This document shows positions 26,485 to 35,360 of a DNA stretch of 64,000 nucleotides, in pieces. The position numbers and the translations under genes are program-made. This stretch comes from Sphingomonadales bacterium (GTDB lineage Bacteria; Pseudomonadota; Alphaproteobacteria; Sphingomonadales; Sphingomonadaceae). Within the stretch, counting starts at the first letter, position 1; each line of letters begins with the position of its first letter. The notes under the pieces are model-generated. The model searched no databases. It was not told the DNA's origin and was given only the letters and a program-made list of their open reading frames with translations. The DNA lies in contig JADKHG010000008.1 of the NCBI GenBank assembly GCA_016721875.1, positions 62,001 through 126,000 of the forward strand, given 5' to 3'.

Positions 26485-26946
26485 ATGGCAAGCGCACATC
26501 ATCATCATGAGCATCATGGCCACGATTTGGCCGATGCCGCACAGGCGGCGCTGACAGCGGCTGGCGAGCAATGGACCGACATGCGCGCCGATATTTTTGC
26601 GGTGCTGGCGACCTTTGACAAACCCGCCTCGGCCTATGACATTGCCGACCTCGTCTCGCAAAAGCGCGGCAAACGCGTCGCCCCCAACAGCGTCTATCGC
26701 ATTCTGGACCTGTTCGTGGCCAACAATCTCGCGAGCCGGGTGGAAAGTGCCAACGCCTATCTCGCCAATGCGCACCCCGGTTGCCTGCACGACTGCATCT
26801 TCCTGATCTGCGACAGCTGCGGCACCGCGACGCACATCGACAATGACAGCCTGACCGGCAATGTCCGCAAGGCCGCTGAAGCCACCGGATTCCACGTCGC
26901 GCGGCCCGTTGTCGAAGTCCGCGGCAAATGCGCCGATTGTGACTGA
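26485..26946 (+). CDS. zur: Fur-family regulator, Zur-type
   Basis: 153 residues. A His-rich N-terminus (ASAHHHHEHHGHDLAD) is followed by the Fur winged helix (RADIFAVLATFDKPASAYDI, then VAPNSVYRILDLFVANN) and the dimerisation domain with HPGCLHDCIFLICDSCGTAT and a closing KCADCD. Two CxxC pairs form the structural zinc site. The His-rich head and the MerC neighbour favour zinc sensing over iron. It should repress zinc uptake genes when zinc is bound. Confidence 0.85.
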   Translation: MASAHHHHEHHGHDLADAAQAALTAAGEQWTDMRADIFAVLATFDKPASAYDIADLVSQKRGKRVAPNSVYRILDLFVANNLASRVESANAYLANAHPGCLHDCIFLICDSCGTATHIDNDSLTGNVRKAAEATGFHVARPVVEVRGKCADCD

Positions 26947-26979
26947 CAGCACAGAATTTTCCCGTTAAAGCTGCACTGC

Positions 26980-28911
26980 ATGACTAATACGCCTTCGACG
27001 CCCTTGCTCGACAAGGTCAATGTGCCGGCCGATCTCCGCAAGCTTGAACCATCGCAGCTCCGTCAGCTTGCCGACGAACTGCGCACCGAAACCATCGCTG
27101 CGGTGTCGGTGACCGGCGGCCATCTGGGCGCTGGCTTAGGGGTGGTCGAACTGACCACAGCGATCCATTATGTGTTTAATACCCCCGAAGACCGGCTGGT
27201 CTGGGACGTCGGCCATCAATGCTATCCGCACAAGATTTTGACCGGACGCCGCGACCGCATCCGCACATTGCGTATGGGCGGAGGGCTGTCGGGCTTTACC
27301 AAGCGGACCGAGAGCGAATATGATCCCTTCGGCGCGGCGAACAGTTCGACCTCGATCTCGGCGGCGCTCGGCTTTGCGATTGCAAACAAGCTGGCGGACA
27401 AGCCGGGCAAGGGTATTGCGGTAATCGGCGATGGCTCGATGTCGGCGGGCATGGCCTATGAGGCGATGAACAACGCGCAGGCGGCGGGCAACCGGCTGGT
27501 GGTCATTTTGAACGACAATGACATGTCGATTGCGCCGCCGGTGGGTGGGCTGTCGGCCTATCTGGCGCGGCTGGTATCATCGCGGCCGTTCCTGACTTTG
27601 CGCGAAGTCGCCAAACGCATCTCGCGCAAATTGCCTGAGCCTTTGCACATTGCCGCGCGCAAGACCGACGAATTTGCGCGCGGGATGGCGATGGGCGGCA
27701 CCTTGTTCGAAGAACTCGGCTTCTACTATGTCGGCCCGATTGACGGGCACAATCTGGAGCATCTTATCCCGGTGCTCGAAAATGTCCGTGACGCAGCCGA
27801 AGGGCCATGCCTGATCCATGTCGTCACCAAAAAAGGCCATGGCTATGCCCCGGCCGAGGCGGCGGCGGACAAATATCATGGCGTGGTAAAATTCGACGTC
27901 ATCACCGGCAAACAGGACAAGGGGCCGGGCGGTGGCCCGCCTGCCTATCAGAATGTCTTCGGTGAAACGCTGGCAAAGCTGGCGGACACAGACAACCGCA
28001 TCGTTGCCATTACCGCCGCCATGCCCAGCGGCACCGGCGTCGACAAATTCGCAAAAGCGCACCCGACCCGCGCCTTCGACGTCGGCATTGCAGAACAGCA
28101 TGCGGTGACCTTTGCCGCAGGTTTGGCCGCGCAAGGCATGCGCCCCTTCTGCGCGATCTATTCGACCTTCCTGCAGCGCGCCTACGACCAAGTGGTGCAC
28201 GATGTCGCGATCCAGAACCTGCCGGTGCGCTTTGCGATTGATCGTGCCGGGCTGGTCGGGGCCGATGGCAGCACCCATGCCGGGTCGTTTGATATCACCT
28301 ATCTGGCGACTTTGCCCAATATGGTGGTGATGTCGCCTGCCGACGAGGCGGAGCTGGTGCACATGACCTATACCGCTGCACGCCACGACAGCGGCCCGAT
28401 TGCCTTCCGCTATCCGCGCGGCAATGGCACCGGCGTTGCGATGCCAGAAGTGCCGCAACAGCTGGAAATCGGCAAAGGCCGGGTGGTGCGTGAGGGCAAG
28501 GCGGTCGCCATCCTCTCGCTCGGCACGCGTCTGGCGGAGGCGATGAAAGCAGCCGACACGCTCGATGCCAAAGGGCTTTCGACCACCGTCGCCGACCTGC
28601 GCTTTGCCAAGCCGCTCGATGAGGATCTGATCCGTCGCTTGATGGCGACACATGAGGTTGTGGTGACGGTTGAGGAAGCCGCGATCGGCGGCCTTGGCGC
28701 GCATGTGCTGACGCTGGCGAGCGATTTGGGTCTGACCGATGCCGGTCTCAAAATCCGCACGCTGCGCCTGCCCGATGTGTTTCAAGATCAGGACTCGCCG
28801 CAAAAACAATATGACGACGCCGGCCTTAACGCGCCGCAAATTGTCGACACCGTGCTAAAGGCACTGCGCCACAACAGCGCTGGCGTGGAGGAAGCGGGGG
28901 TTCGGGCTTGA
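26980..28911 (+). CDS. dxs: 1-deoxy-D-xylulose-5-phosphate synthase
   Basis: 643 residues, full length. Thiamine diphosphate motif GDGSMSAGMAYEAMNN, the N-terminal VTGGHLGAGLGVVELT with the catalytic His, DVGHQCYPHKILTGR, and the transketolase middle domain FDVGIAEQHAVTFAAG. Dxs makes DXP from pyruvate and glyceraldehyde 3-phosphate, the first step of the MEP isoprenoid pathway. It overlaps the next gene (TTGA) and stands alone; the usual xseB/ispA neighbours are absent. Confidence 0.97.
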   Translation: MTNTPSTPLLDKVNVPADLRKLEPSQLRQLADELRTETIAAVSVTGGHLGAGLGVVELTTAIHYVFNTPEDRLVWDVGHQCYPHKILTGRRDRIRTLRMGGGLSGFTKRTESEYDPFGAANSSTSISAALGFAIANKLADKPGKGIAVIGDGSMSAGMAYEAMNNAQAAGNRLVVILNDNDMSIAPPVGGLSAYLARLVSSRPFLTLREVAKRISRKLPEPLHIAARKTDEFARGMAMGGTLFEELGFYYVGPIDGHNLEHLIPVLENVRDAAEGPCLIHVVTKKGHGYAPAEAAADKYHGVVKFDVITGKQDKGPGGGPPAYQNVFGETLAKLADTDNRIVAITAAMPSGTGVDKFAKAHPTRAFDVGIAEQHAVTFAAGLAAQGMRPFCAIYSTFLQRAYDQVVHDVAIQNLPVRFAIDRAGLVGADGSTHAGSFDITYLATLPNMVVMSPADEAELVHMTYTAARHDSGPIAFRYPRGNGTGVAMPEVPQQLEIGKGRVVREGKAVAILSLGTRLAEAMKAADTLDAKGLSTTVADLRFAKPLDEDLIRRLMATHEVVVTVEEAAIGGLGAHVLTLASDLGLTDAGLKIRTLRLPDVFQDQDSPQKQYDDAGLNAPQIVDTVLKALRHNSAGVEEAGVRA

Positions 28912-29380
28912 GTTTCGCTTTATTCCGTTGGCTGCCGATAGCATTCGTCTCCATCGGTGGATGTGGACGTGGGGCGACAAGCGAATTGACGGCTGCACAA
29001 AACGCCAACCCAAAACCGGGACTGTGGCAAACTACGACTACACTGATTTCAGTGGTGCCCGAACTACAAGGCGAAGCAAAAGCTGCAATCGATAAATTGA
29101 GAGAACCGCAAGTCGAAAGCATCTGTGTAAGCGGGACCGTTCCAAAATTGGAGAAACCGCTTTTAACTTGCCGTGCCGTTATTCCAAAATAGCCGATGAA
29201 GGCAGTCGGGTCCAGCGAGAGGCAGTTTGCACAGGTCAGGATACTGTGACTTGGACAGGCGTGCGCTCATCGAATGACTATGATTTTCGTATCGAAGTCA
29301 AAAAAATCGACCCACAGTCCGGTCGCACTTTGCGAACGGTCGTAACGCAAGAGCGAGGTCGTCGCCTCGGCGACTGCTGA
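28908..29380 (+). pseudogene. DUF3617 lipoprotein, one frameshift
   Basis: The first frame runs from a TTG at 28908 (overlapping the dxs stop) through MSFALFRWLPIAFVSIGGCG (lipobox IGGC) and NPKPGLWQTTTTLISVVPEL to 29192. The second frame has CRYSKIADEGSRVQREAVC, VTWTGVRSSNDYDFRIEV and closes with RGRRLGDC before the stop at 29380. Both halves belong to DUF3617, whose typical ending is GxRxGDC. One base change between about 29140 and 29175 joins them. Function of the family is unknown. It may be a sequence error. Confidence 0.7.
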
Positions 29381-29383
29381 ATT

Positions 29384-29833
29384 TTACTCCGGAACCGCTG
29401 CCTGCGCGTTCTGGCCGTCACCTTCTGGTGCTGCAATCACGTCGCGGGTCACGCTGCCCTTGTTAACGGTCAACGTTTCCGGGTCGCCCACCGTTGAGCG
29501 GATACCGGGGTCGGCGCTGCCGGCTGAGCGGGTGATTGCGGTTTCTGCGGTTGAACGCTGCGCCGGCCCGCCGAACATCGCTTCCAGCGTCTGTTCTTGC
29601 GTGCTGCCTTCCTGCGTACGGACGGTGCCGGTCTGCGCGGGCATCAGCGGATAATCAGGCGGCACCATCAGGGGCGCGGCGCGGCTGGTGATCGGCTGGT
29701 CAGACGCCTGATTGCCGCGAATATCCCAGTCGTACAGTTCCTGATAGACATTGCCCACCGACGCACAGCCCGAAAGTGATAGCAGCAACAGCGATGCCGT
29801 TGCGACAGCAGACGTCTTTTTCATCTTGGTCAT
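29384..29833 (-). CDS. DUF3035-like lipoprotein, second copy
   Basis: About 149 residues with the lipoprotein leader TASLLLLSLSGCASVG (lipobox LSGC). The stretch APLMVPPDYPLMPA, followed by TVRTQEGSTQEQTLEAMFGG, matches the DUF3035 pattern (AP-L-x-VP-x-x) also present in the next upstream gene. The tail is Ala/Glu-rich. DUF3035 proteins sit downstream of lspA in many alphaproteobacteria and are thought to belong to the outer-membrane assembly machinery, but the role is not settled. The start is uncertain (29833 or 29824). Confidence 0.7.
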   Translation of the reverse strand: MTKMKKTSAVATASLLLLSLSGCASVGNVYQELYDWDIRGNQASDQPITSRAAPLMVPPDYPLMPAQTGTVRTQEGSTQEQTLEAMFGGPAQRSTAETAITRSAGSADPGIRSTVGDPETLTVNKGSVTRDVIAAPEGDGQNAQAAVPE

Positions 29834-29862
29834 TCCAGTCGGGGTCATTTGGCCATTCGGGC

Positions 29863-30111
29863 TCATTTGGGGGCGGAATCGCTGAACATCGCATCCAGCA
29901 TCGCATCTTTGGTGTTGGTGGCCTGTGGCCGTTCTGCACCCGGCTGCGGCGCGGGCAGGGTGTTGAGGTCGGCAGGAACCGCGAGCGGGGCATTGCGCGT
30001 TACCGCAAATTCATCGGGGCGGTCGCGGTCGAACACTCCCGTGCTGCCGCAACCCGACAAGGCGGTCAAGGCAAGCAACAACCCGCCGCTAACGATCAAT
30101 TTTCGTGTCAT
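29863..30111 (-). CDS. DUF3035-like lipoprotein, first copy
   Basis: 82 residues: MTRKLIVSGGLLLALTALSG then CGSTG (lipobox LSGC), then DEFAVTRNAPLAVPADLN and ERPQATNTKDAMLDAMFSD. Short DUF3035 protein. Start ATG 30111 has CGGAG just upstream, within the lspA stop region. It is the direct downstream neighbour of lspA and the paralogue of 29384-29833. Confidence 0.75.
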   Translation of the reverse strand: MTRKLIVSGGLLLALTALSGCGSTGVFDRDRPDEFAVTRNAPLAVPADLNTLPAPQPGAERPQATNTKDAMLDAMFSDSAPK

Positions 30112-30113
30112 GC

Positions 30114-30662
30114 TCACTCCGCTATCTCTGCTTCGCTTGCCGGTTGCTGAACGTCGGCTGCGCTATCATCCTTCTTTTCGCGGATAAGGAAGGCGCGGGC
30201 AAGCAATATCAGCACGCCTATGGTGATGCAGGCGTCGGCAAGGTTGAAAATGTAGAATGGCCGGAACGCGCCGAAATGCAGATCAGCATAGTCAACGACA
30301 TAGCCATAGCGCACCCGGTCAACGATATTGCCCAGCGCCCCGCCAAGAATCAGCGACAACGCAAGCACATCGCCCTTGAGTTTTTCGCGCCACATCCACA
30401 CCGCAACGATCAGCGCGATGGCGGCGGTCAGCCCGACCAGCATCCAGCGCTGCGTCTCGCTTTGTGCCTCAAGGAAACCCATCGAAACGCCGTAATTTTC
30501 GGCCCAGGTCAGGTCGAATTGCGGCATGATATGGATCTGCTTGCGGCTTTGCAGCGCCAGCGGCCCGATCATCGCATATTTCACCGCCTGATCAGCTATG
30601 AACACAAAGCTGGCGAGCATGATGCCCTGGAGGCGGAATTTGGGGTTGGGGGTCGATGTCAT
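30114..30662 (-). CDS. lspA: Lipoprotein signal peptidase
   Basis: 182 residues, four membrane helices. ASFVFIADQAVKYAM is helix 1 with the conserved Asp; the catalytic aspartates lie in GYVVDYADLHFG and FYIFNLADACITIG. LspA cleaves the signal peptide of diacylated prolipoproteins in the inner membrane. It follows ileS on the same strand, as in most bacteria, and precedes two lipoprotein genes. Confidence 0.95.
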   Translation of the reverse strand: MTSTPNPKFRLQGIMLASFVFIADQAVKYAMIGPLALQSRKQIHIMPQFDLTWAENYGVSMGFLEAQSETQRWMLVGLTAAIALIVAVWMWREKLKGDVLALSLILGGALGNIVDRVRYGYVVDYADLHFGAFRPFYIFNLADACITIGVLILLARAFLIREKKDDSAADVQQPASEAEIAE

Positions 30663-30691
30663 GGTTGCCAGTTAACCGCCAAATCCAAACG

Positions 30692-30882
30692 CGTCACCCT
30701 GAACTTGTTTCAGGGTCCATTTGCCTCTCTGCTCTTCGGCTTGTTTGAGAAAATGGATGAACCAAGTTCAGCATGACGTGATACTGACTGTATTGCGCAA
30801 ACCAAACCCCTTCGCGCCTTCGCGTCTTCGCGTGAATCAAATTTTGTTCGCGCGAAGCCGCAGAAGCCGCGAAGAAGCTCAC
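30692..30882. repeat. Two repeat types at the 3' end of ileS
   Basis: CACCCTGAACTTGTTTCAGGGTCC at about 30694-30718 pairs with an inverted relative GGATGAACCAAGTTCAGCATGACG at about 30755-30778. Next to it, 30805-30880 is rich in TTCGCGTCTTCGCGTG and GCGAAG, related to the CGAAGACACGAAGA elements at 35198 and 58944. Both are read through by the ileS frame and code for its unusual tail. Confidence 0.65.
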
Positions 30883-33800
30883 CATTCAACACATCCTCAC
30901 ACCGCCCGCACAGTGCGCCGTCTTCGGTGACTTCGGGGAGGTGACGCCAGCAACGGCCGCATTTGTGGTTGGTGGTTCGAACTACGGAGATTGGAGTAGC
31001 ACCGACAACGCCTTCGGTTGCTGCAAATGACCCATTTGCGGCATCCGTCGCCAGATCGCCGATATAAATACATCTAGCTGATGATGTGATAAATAATTCG
31101 CCGAGGTCGATATGGGCGATGGAAGCCGGCGCAAACTCATTATGCAGCGCGACAACTACGTCTGCTTCGAGACTAGATCCCACTATTTTTTCTCGCCGCA
31201 TCGGTTCGATTTGAGTGGTAACTTCGCTCCGCAGGCGACGGAGCGTTTGCCATTGGTCTTCAAGTGATTCATTCAACCACGCCCGATCAACCTCTGGCCA
31301 TTCCAGCAAATGCACCGAACCCGCATCCGGGAATCGCGTCCCCCACACTTCCTCCGCCGTGAACACCAGCACCGGCGCGGCATAACGGACCATTGCGTGT
31401 AACAATATGTCGAGCACCGTGCGGTACGCCCGCCGCTTCAGGCTCTCCGGCGCGTCGCAATAGAGGCAATCCTTGCGAATATCGAAGAAGAAGGCCGAAA
31501 GGTCTTCATTGGCGAAATCCGCCAACAGGCGGACGTAAGTGTTGAAGTCGAAATCATCGACCGCCGTCTTCAGCTTCGCGTCCATGTCCGCCAGCAGATG
31601 GAGCACATAGCGCTCCAGCTCTGGCATATCCGCCACATCCACCTTCTCCGCCTCGGAAAAGCCATCGAGCGCGCCGAGCAGGTAGCGGAAGGTGTTGCGC
31701 AGCTTGCGGTACTGGTCGGCCACGCCCTTGAGGATTTCGTCGCCGATCCGGTGATCCTCGGTGAAATCGACCGACAGCGCCCACAGCCGGATGATATCCG
31801 CGCCGTTGGTTTCCATCACCTTGATCGGATCGATGGTGTTGCCAAGCGACTTGGACATTTTCATGCCCTTTTGGTCCATCGTGAAGCCGTGGGTCAGCAC
31901 CGCATCATAGGGCGCGCGACCACGCGTGCCGCAGCTTTGCAGCAGTGAGGACTGGAACCAGCCGCGATGCTGGTCACTGCCTTCGAGGTAGAGGTCAGCG
32001 GGCCAGCTCAGTTCGGGCCATTTGCCGCTTTCCAGCGTGAAGACATGGGTGCAGCCCGAATCGAACCAAACGTCGAGGATGTCGAACACTTGTTCATAAT
32101 CCTCGGCCTTATAGCCACTGCCCAGATATTCCTGCGCGCGCGCGGCCTCCCATGCATCGACGCCTTCGGCCTTGATGGCTTCTACAATGCGCGCGTTGAC
32201 GGCAGGATCGTTTAGATATTGCCCGGTCTTGCGATCGACAAACAGCGTGATCGGCACGCCCCAGGCGCGCTGGCGGCTGAGCACCCAGTCCGGCCGGCCC
32301 TCGACCATCGAGCCGATGCGGTTGCGGCCCTTTTCGGGGACGAAGCGGACGCGATTGATTTCGGATAGCGCGCGTTGGCGGAGAGTTGAAGCCCCTCCCC
32401 CTTGTGGGGAGGGGTTGGGGTGGGGGCCAGCCGCGTCTGCGGCTGAATATTCCTCATCGTCGCGAATCTTTTGTGCCGCAGACGCGGCGCCCCCCTGATC
32501 CTCCCCACAAGGGGAGGAGATTAGTTATCCATCGGCACAAACCATTGTGGCGTACACCGGTAAATGACCTTGGCCTTCGACCGCCAGCTGTGCGGATAGC
32601 TGTGCTTGTAATCCGCGCTCGCGGCGAGCAGGCCGCCTGCTTCGCGCAGGTCCGAACAGATCGGGCCATCGGGCGCGTTGAATTTGGGGTTGATGACGCT
32701 CCCCTGTCCGCCGAGCCAGCCCCAATCGGCGCGGTATTTTCCGTCGCCTTCAACCGCGAATTGCGGCTCGATGCCGTGCGCCTTGCACAGGTCAAAATCG
32801 TCTTCGCCATGGTCGGGTGCCATATGGACAAGCCCGGTGCCGCTGTCGGTGGTGACAAAATCGCCGGGCAGGAAGGGACGGGGCTTGGCAAAGAAACCGC
32901 CCAGATGGTGCATCGGGTGGCGGGCGATGGTTCCGGCTAGGTCGGAGCCTTTGTAGGTGAAGCTGTCGCCGGAGCCGTCTTCAAAATATTCCTGAACACC
33001 AATTGTTTCGAAGCCGAGATCTGAGAAGTCAACTTTTTGAACCTCTCGGATCAAGCGATCCATGAAGGGTTCGACCAGCTGCTTCGCGATAAGAACTTTA
33101 CCGATGTAGAGGTCATCGAACGGGAAATGGTGCAAGCGCTCGTTGACGGCCGTTCGACTTCCCCGCCAACCCGGAGGTGTGTCAGCGGTGATTGAAAGAA
33201 GCACATACTCAACATCCGGCCCATAAGCGATCGCCTGGTTGACCGGGATCGTCCAGGGCGTCGTCGTCCAGATCACCGCATAGGCACCGACCAGTTCGGG
33301 GATGGGGCTTTCGGTTATTTCAAACGCCACATCGATCTGCGTTGAGGTGATATCCTCATATTCGACCTCAGCCTCGGCCAAGGCAGTCTTTTCCACTGGC
33401 GACCACATCACCGGCTTGGCACCGCGATACAGCTGGCCGCTTTCGGCAAATTTCAACAGCTCCGAAACAATCGTCGCCTCGCTGTCGAAATCCATCGTCA
33501 GATAGGGCTTGTCCCAATTGCCGAGCACGCCGAGCCGCTTCACCTGCTCGCGCTGCACATTCACCCAATGTTGCGCATAGGCGCGGCATTCGGCGCGGAA
33601 TTCCTTGACCGGCACTTCATCCTTGTTGAGCTTTTTCTTGCGATACTGCTCCTCGACCTTCCATTCGATGGGCAGGCCGTGGCAATCCCAGCCGGGTACA
33701 TAGGGCGCGTCCTTGCCAAGCAGGCTCTGGGTGCGGCAGACCATGTCTTTCAGGATATGGTTGAGCGCATGGCCGATATGCATGTCACCATTGGCATAAG

Positions 33801-33981
33801 GCGGGCCATCGTGGAGGATGAACTTTTCGCGCCCCGCGCGGGCTTCGCGCAGCTTGTGGTACAGGCCCTGCTCTTCCCAACGCGCAAGGATACCCGGCTC
33901 CTTCTGCGGCAGCCCGGCCTTCATGGGGAAATCGGTCTTGGGTAAGAAGACGGTGTCTTTATAGTCTTTGGCTTCAGTCAT
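30710..33981 (-). pseudogene. ileS: Isoleucyl-tRNA synthetase, with an internal repeat and one frameshift
   Basis: The N-terminal half (from 33981) has GPPYANGDMHIGHALNHILK (HIGH motif) and the editing domain, and stops after WFVPMDN at 32521. The C-terminal half resumes in another frame with TLRQRALSEINRVRF, GFTMDQKGMKMSKSLGNT (KMSKS) and a zinc end CGRCWRHLPEV...CGRCEDV. Between them lies a 134-base repeat element. If one C is added at the AAC/TAA junction, the element is read in frame as about 45 extra residues (with PHPNPSPQGGGAS) and the whole gene is open. So the apparent break may be one sequence error on top of a real in-frame insertion. The C-terminus is also extended by repeat-coded residues. 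The gene order ribF-GDPD-ileS-lspA is near the usual one. Confidence 0.85.
32390..32523. repeat. Palindromic repeat element inserted in ileS
   Basis: The element carries the CCCTCCCC...GGGGAGGG palindromes at both ends and a middle with CCAGCCGCGTCTGCGGCTGAATA. About 57 bases of it are nearly identical to the intergenic element at 40388-40505. In the ileS orientation it has no stop in the frame of the C-terminal half. Confidence 0.8.
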
Positions 33982-34020
33982 GTCGCGCGGGTGCTTAGGG
34001 GATTACGCCGCAAAGGATAA

Positions 34021-34175
34021 GGCTCATTCCTCTCCTCTAACGGGGAGGGGGACCATCCAAAGGATGGTGGAGGGGCACGCGAGAGTTTTCCTGCCGTCGA
34101 TAGCGAGGGAGAACTGGCACGTACCCCTCCACCCCCGCCTTCGGCGGCGGTCCCCCTCCCCGTTTCGGGGAGGAA
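34021..34175. repeat. Long palindromic intergenic element
   Basis: The two ends (CTCTAACGGGGAGGGGGACC near 34035-34055 and GGTCCCCCTCCCCGTTTCGG near 34148-34168) are inverted copies, and inner parts AGGATGGTGGAGGGG and CCCCTCCACCCCCGCCTTC also pair. It fills the gap between ileS and the GDPD gene. It could fold into a long hairpin at RNA level. Confidence 0.7.
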
Positions 34176-34179
34176 TATG

Positions 34180-35175
34180 TTACCGCTTCAAACTCGGCCC
34201 CACCGCCTCAATATCCTCAACCCAGATATAGCCGTTAAAGCTCGCTGGTATTTTGCCCAATTGCTTCGGTTCAGTCAGCCCTTCGTTCGACTTGCCGCTT
34301 TCATACGGCCCCATCACAATCACCCGCGCGCCGACGCTTTCCATGCGGGCGATCAGGCGGTTGGGCCAGCCCCAGAACAGGAACTGGTAATTGATGGGGA
34401 TGATCAGCGTGCCCTTGTGGCAGGCCTTGGGGATGATGCCGGTCCAGCCATAAGCGACATAGGCCTTGGTGCAGTCCATCGCACGGCCCTTGGTGGCAAA
34501 GGCCCAGTTGTTGGGCATCAATTCGCGGATGCGGCCCACCGGGCCTACGTCAGGCCCGCCATAAAAGGCATCGCCAATCTTCGCGCTGTCGCGGCCGGAT
34601 GCCTTGAGGATAGCGTACAGCTGTTCTGCTTCCTTTCGGCTTTTCGATTTGAAGTTGAACAATATCGGGTGGACGGGAAGGGCTGCCAACCCTTCCTCAA
34701 CCGTCGGGATCTGCCCCACGCCCTTGCCACGCAAGGGGAAGGTTTTGCCGCCATCGGCGCTATAACCATAGCCGACATCAAGCGCCTGCAACTCCGCCAG
34801 CGTCAGGTCGCGCGTGTCGCCCTTGCCTTCGGTACGGCAATCGACGCCCCAGTCGTGGAACAGCACCATGCGGCCGTCCTTGGTCGGGGCGACATCAACC
34901 TCGACCATATCGGCACCATAGCCGACTGCCATTTTCATCGATTTGACGGTGTTTTCGAACACATCGTGATGCGGCGGCTTGATATGCCGCGCAGTGCAGG
35001 TGTCACGACCAAAGGCGGCGCGCTTGTCATAGAGATGATACATGCCGCGATGCGCGATCAGCTTGGGTTTCCCCTTCGGCGTCGGCGCGAGCCAATTGGC
35101 GTTGAGCAGCGACAATGCGGCGAGGATAATGATCAGCGCTATGCCGATGCGGGTGATGCGTTTGGAGAGTTTCAT
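34180..35175 (-). CDS. Glycerophosphodiester phosphodiesterase family protein, membrane-anchored
   Basis: 331 residues. An N-terminal anchor RIGIALIIILAALSLLNANW is followed by KPKLIAHRGMYHLYD, a divergent HRG active-site motif, FENTVKSMKMAVGYGADMVE, VDVAPTKDGRMVLFHDW and RDLTLAELQALDVGYG. These are GDPD catalytic and metal residues. The protein should face the periplasm. Substrate unknown; it is only distantly related to the GlpQ-type at 8831-9892. It is flanked by repeat elements on both sides. Confidence 0.88.
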   Translation of the reverse strand: MKLSKRITRIGIALIIILAALSLLNANWLAPTPKGKPKLIAHRGMYHLYDKRAAFGRDTCTARHIKPPHHDVFENTVKSMKMAVGYGADMVEVDVAPTKDGRMVLFHDWGVDCRTEGKGDTRDLTLAELQALDVGYGYSADGGKTFPLRGKGVGQIPTVEEGLAALPVHPILFNFKSKSRKEAEQLYAILKASGRDSAKIGDAFYGGPDVGPVGRIRELMPNNWAFATKGRAMDCTKAYVAYGWTGIIPKACHKGTLIIPINYQFLFWGWPNRLIARMESVGARVIVMGPYESGKSNEGLTEPKQLGKIPASFNGYIWVEDIEAVGPSLKR

Positions 35176-35197
35176 TTTCGCCTTTTGCGTTTTTTGG

Positions 35198-35346
35198 TTT
35201 CACACGAAGACACGAAGATTTTTAAGAAGTTGGATCGAGATTAAAATCTGCATGCGCGCAGCGCAATTTGTCCGAAAAATCGCTGCGCGAAACACTCTCT
35301 TTTTTCAAAACGGCGCTCTTAAAAATCTTCGTGTCTTCGTGTGAAA
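35198..35346. repeat. Long perfect inverted repeat (CGAAGACACGAAGA family)
   Basis: 29-base arms at 35198-35226 and 35318-35346 match exactly in inverted orientation, separated by 91 bases. The arms hold TTTCACACGAAGACACGAAG. A second element of the family, with 24-base arms, lies at 58944-59102. The structure resembles a miniature non-autonomous mobile element, but no transposase or target duplication was recognised. Confidence 0.85.
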
Positions 35347-35360
35347 TAATCCAGTTTATA

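Noticed and set aside
27577..28839. A 420-codon minus-strand frame opposite dxs
   Set aside because: Antisense shadow of a well-conserved dxs gene.
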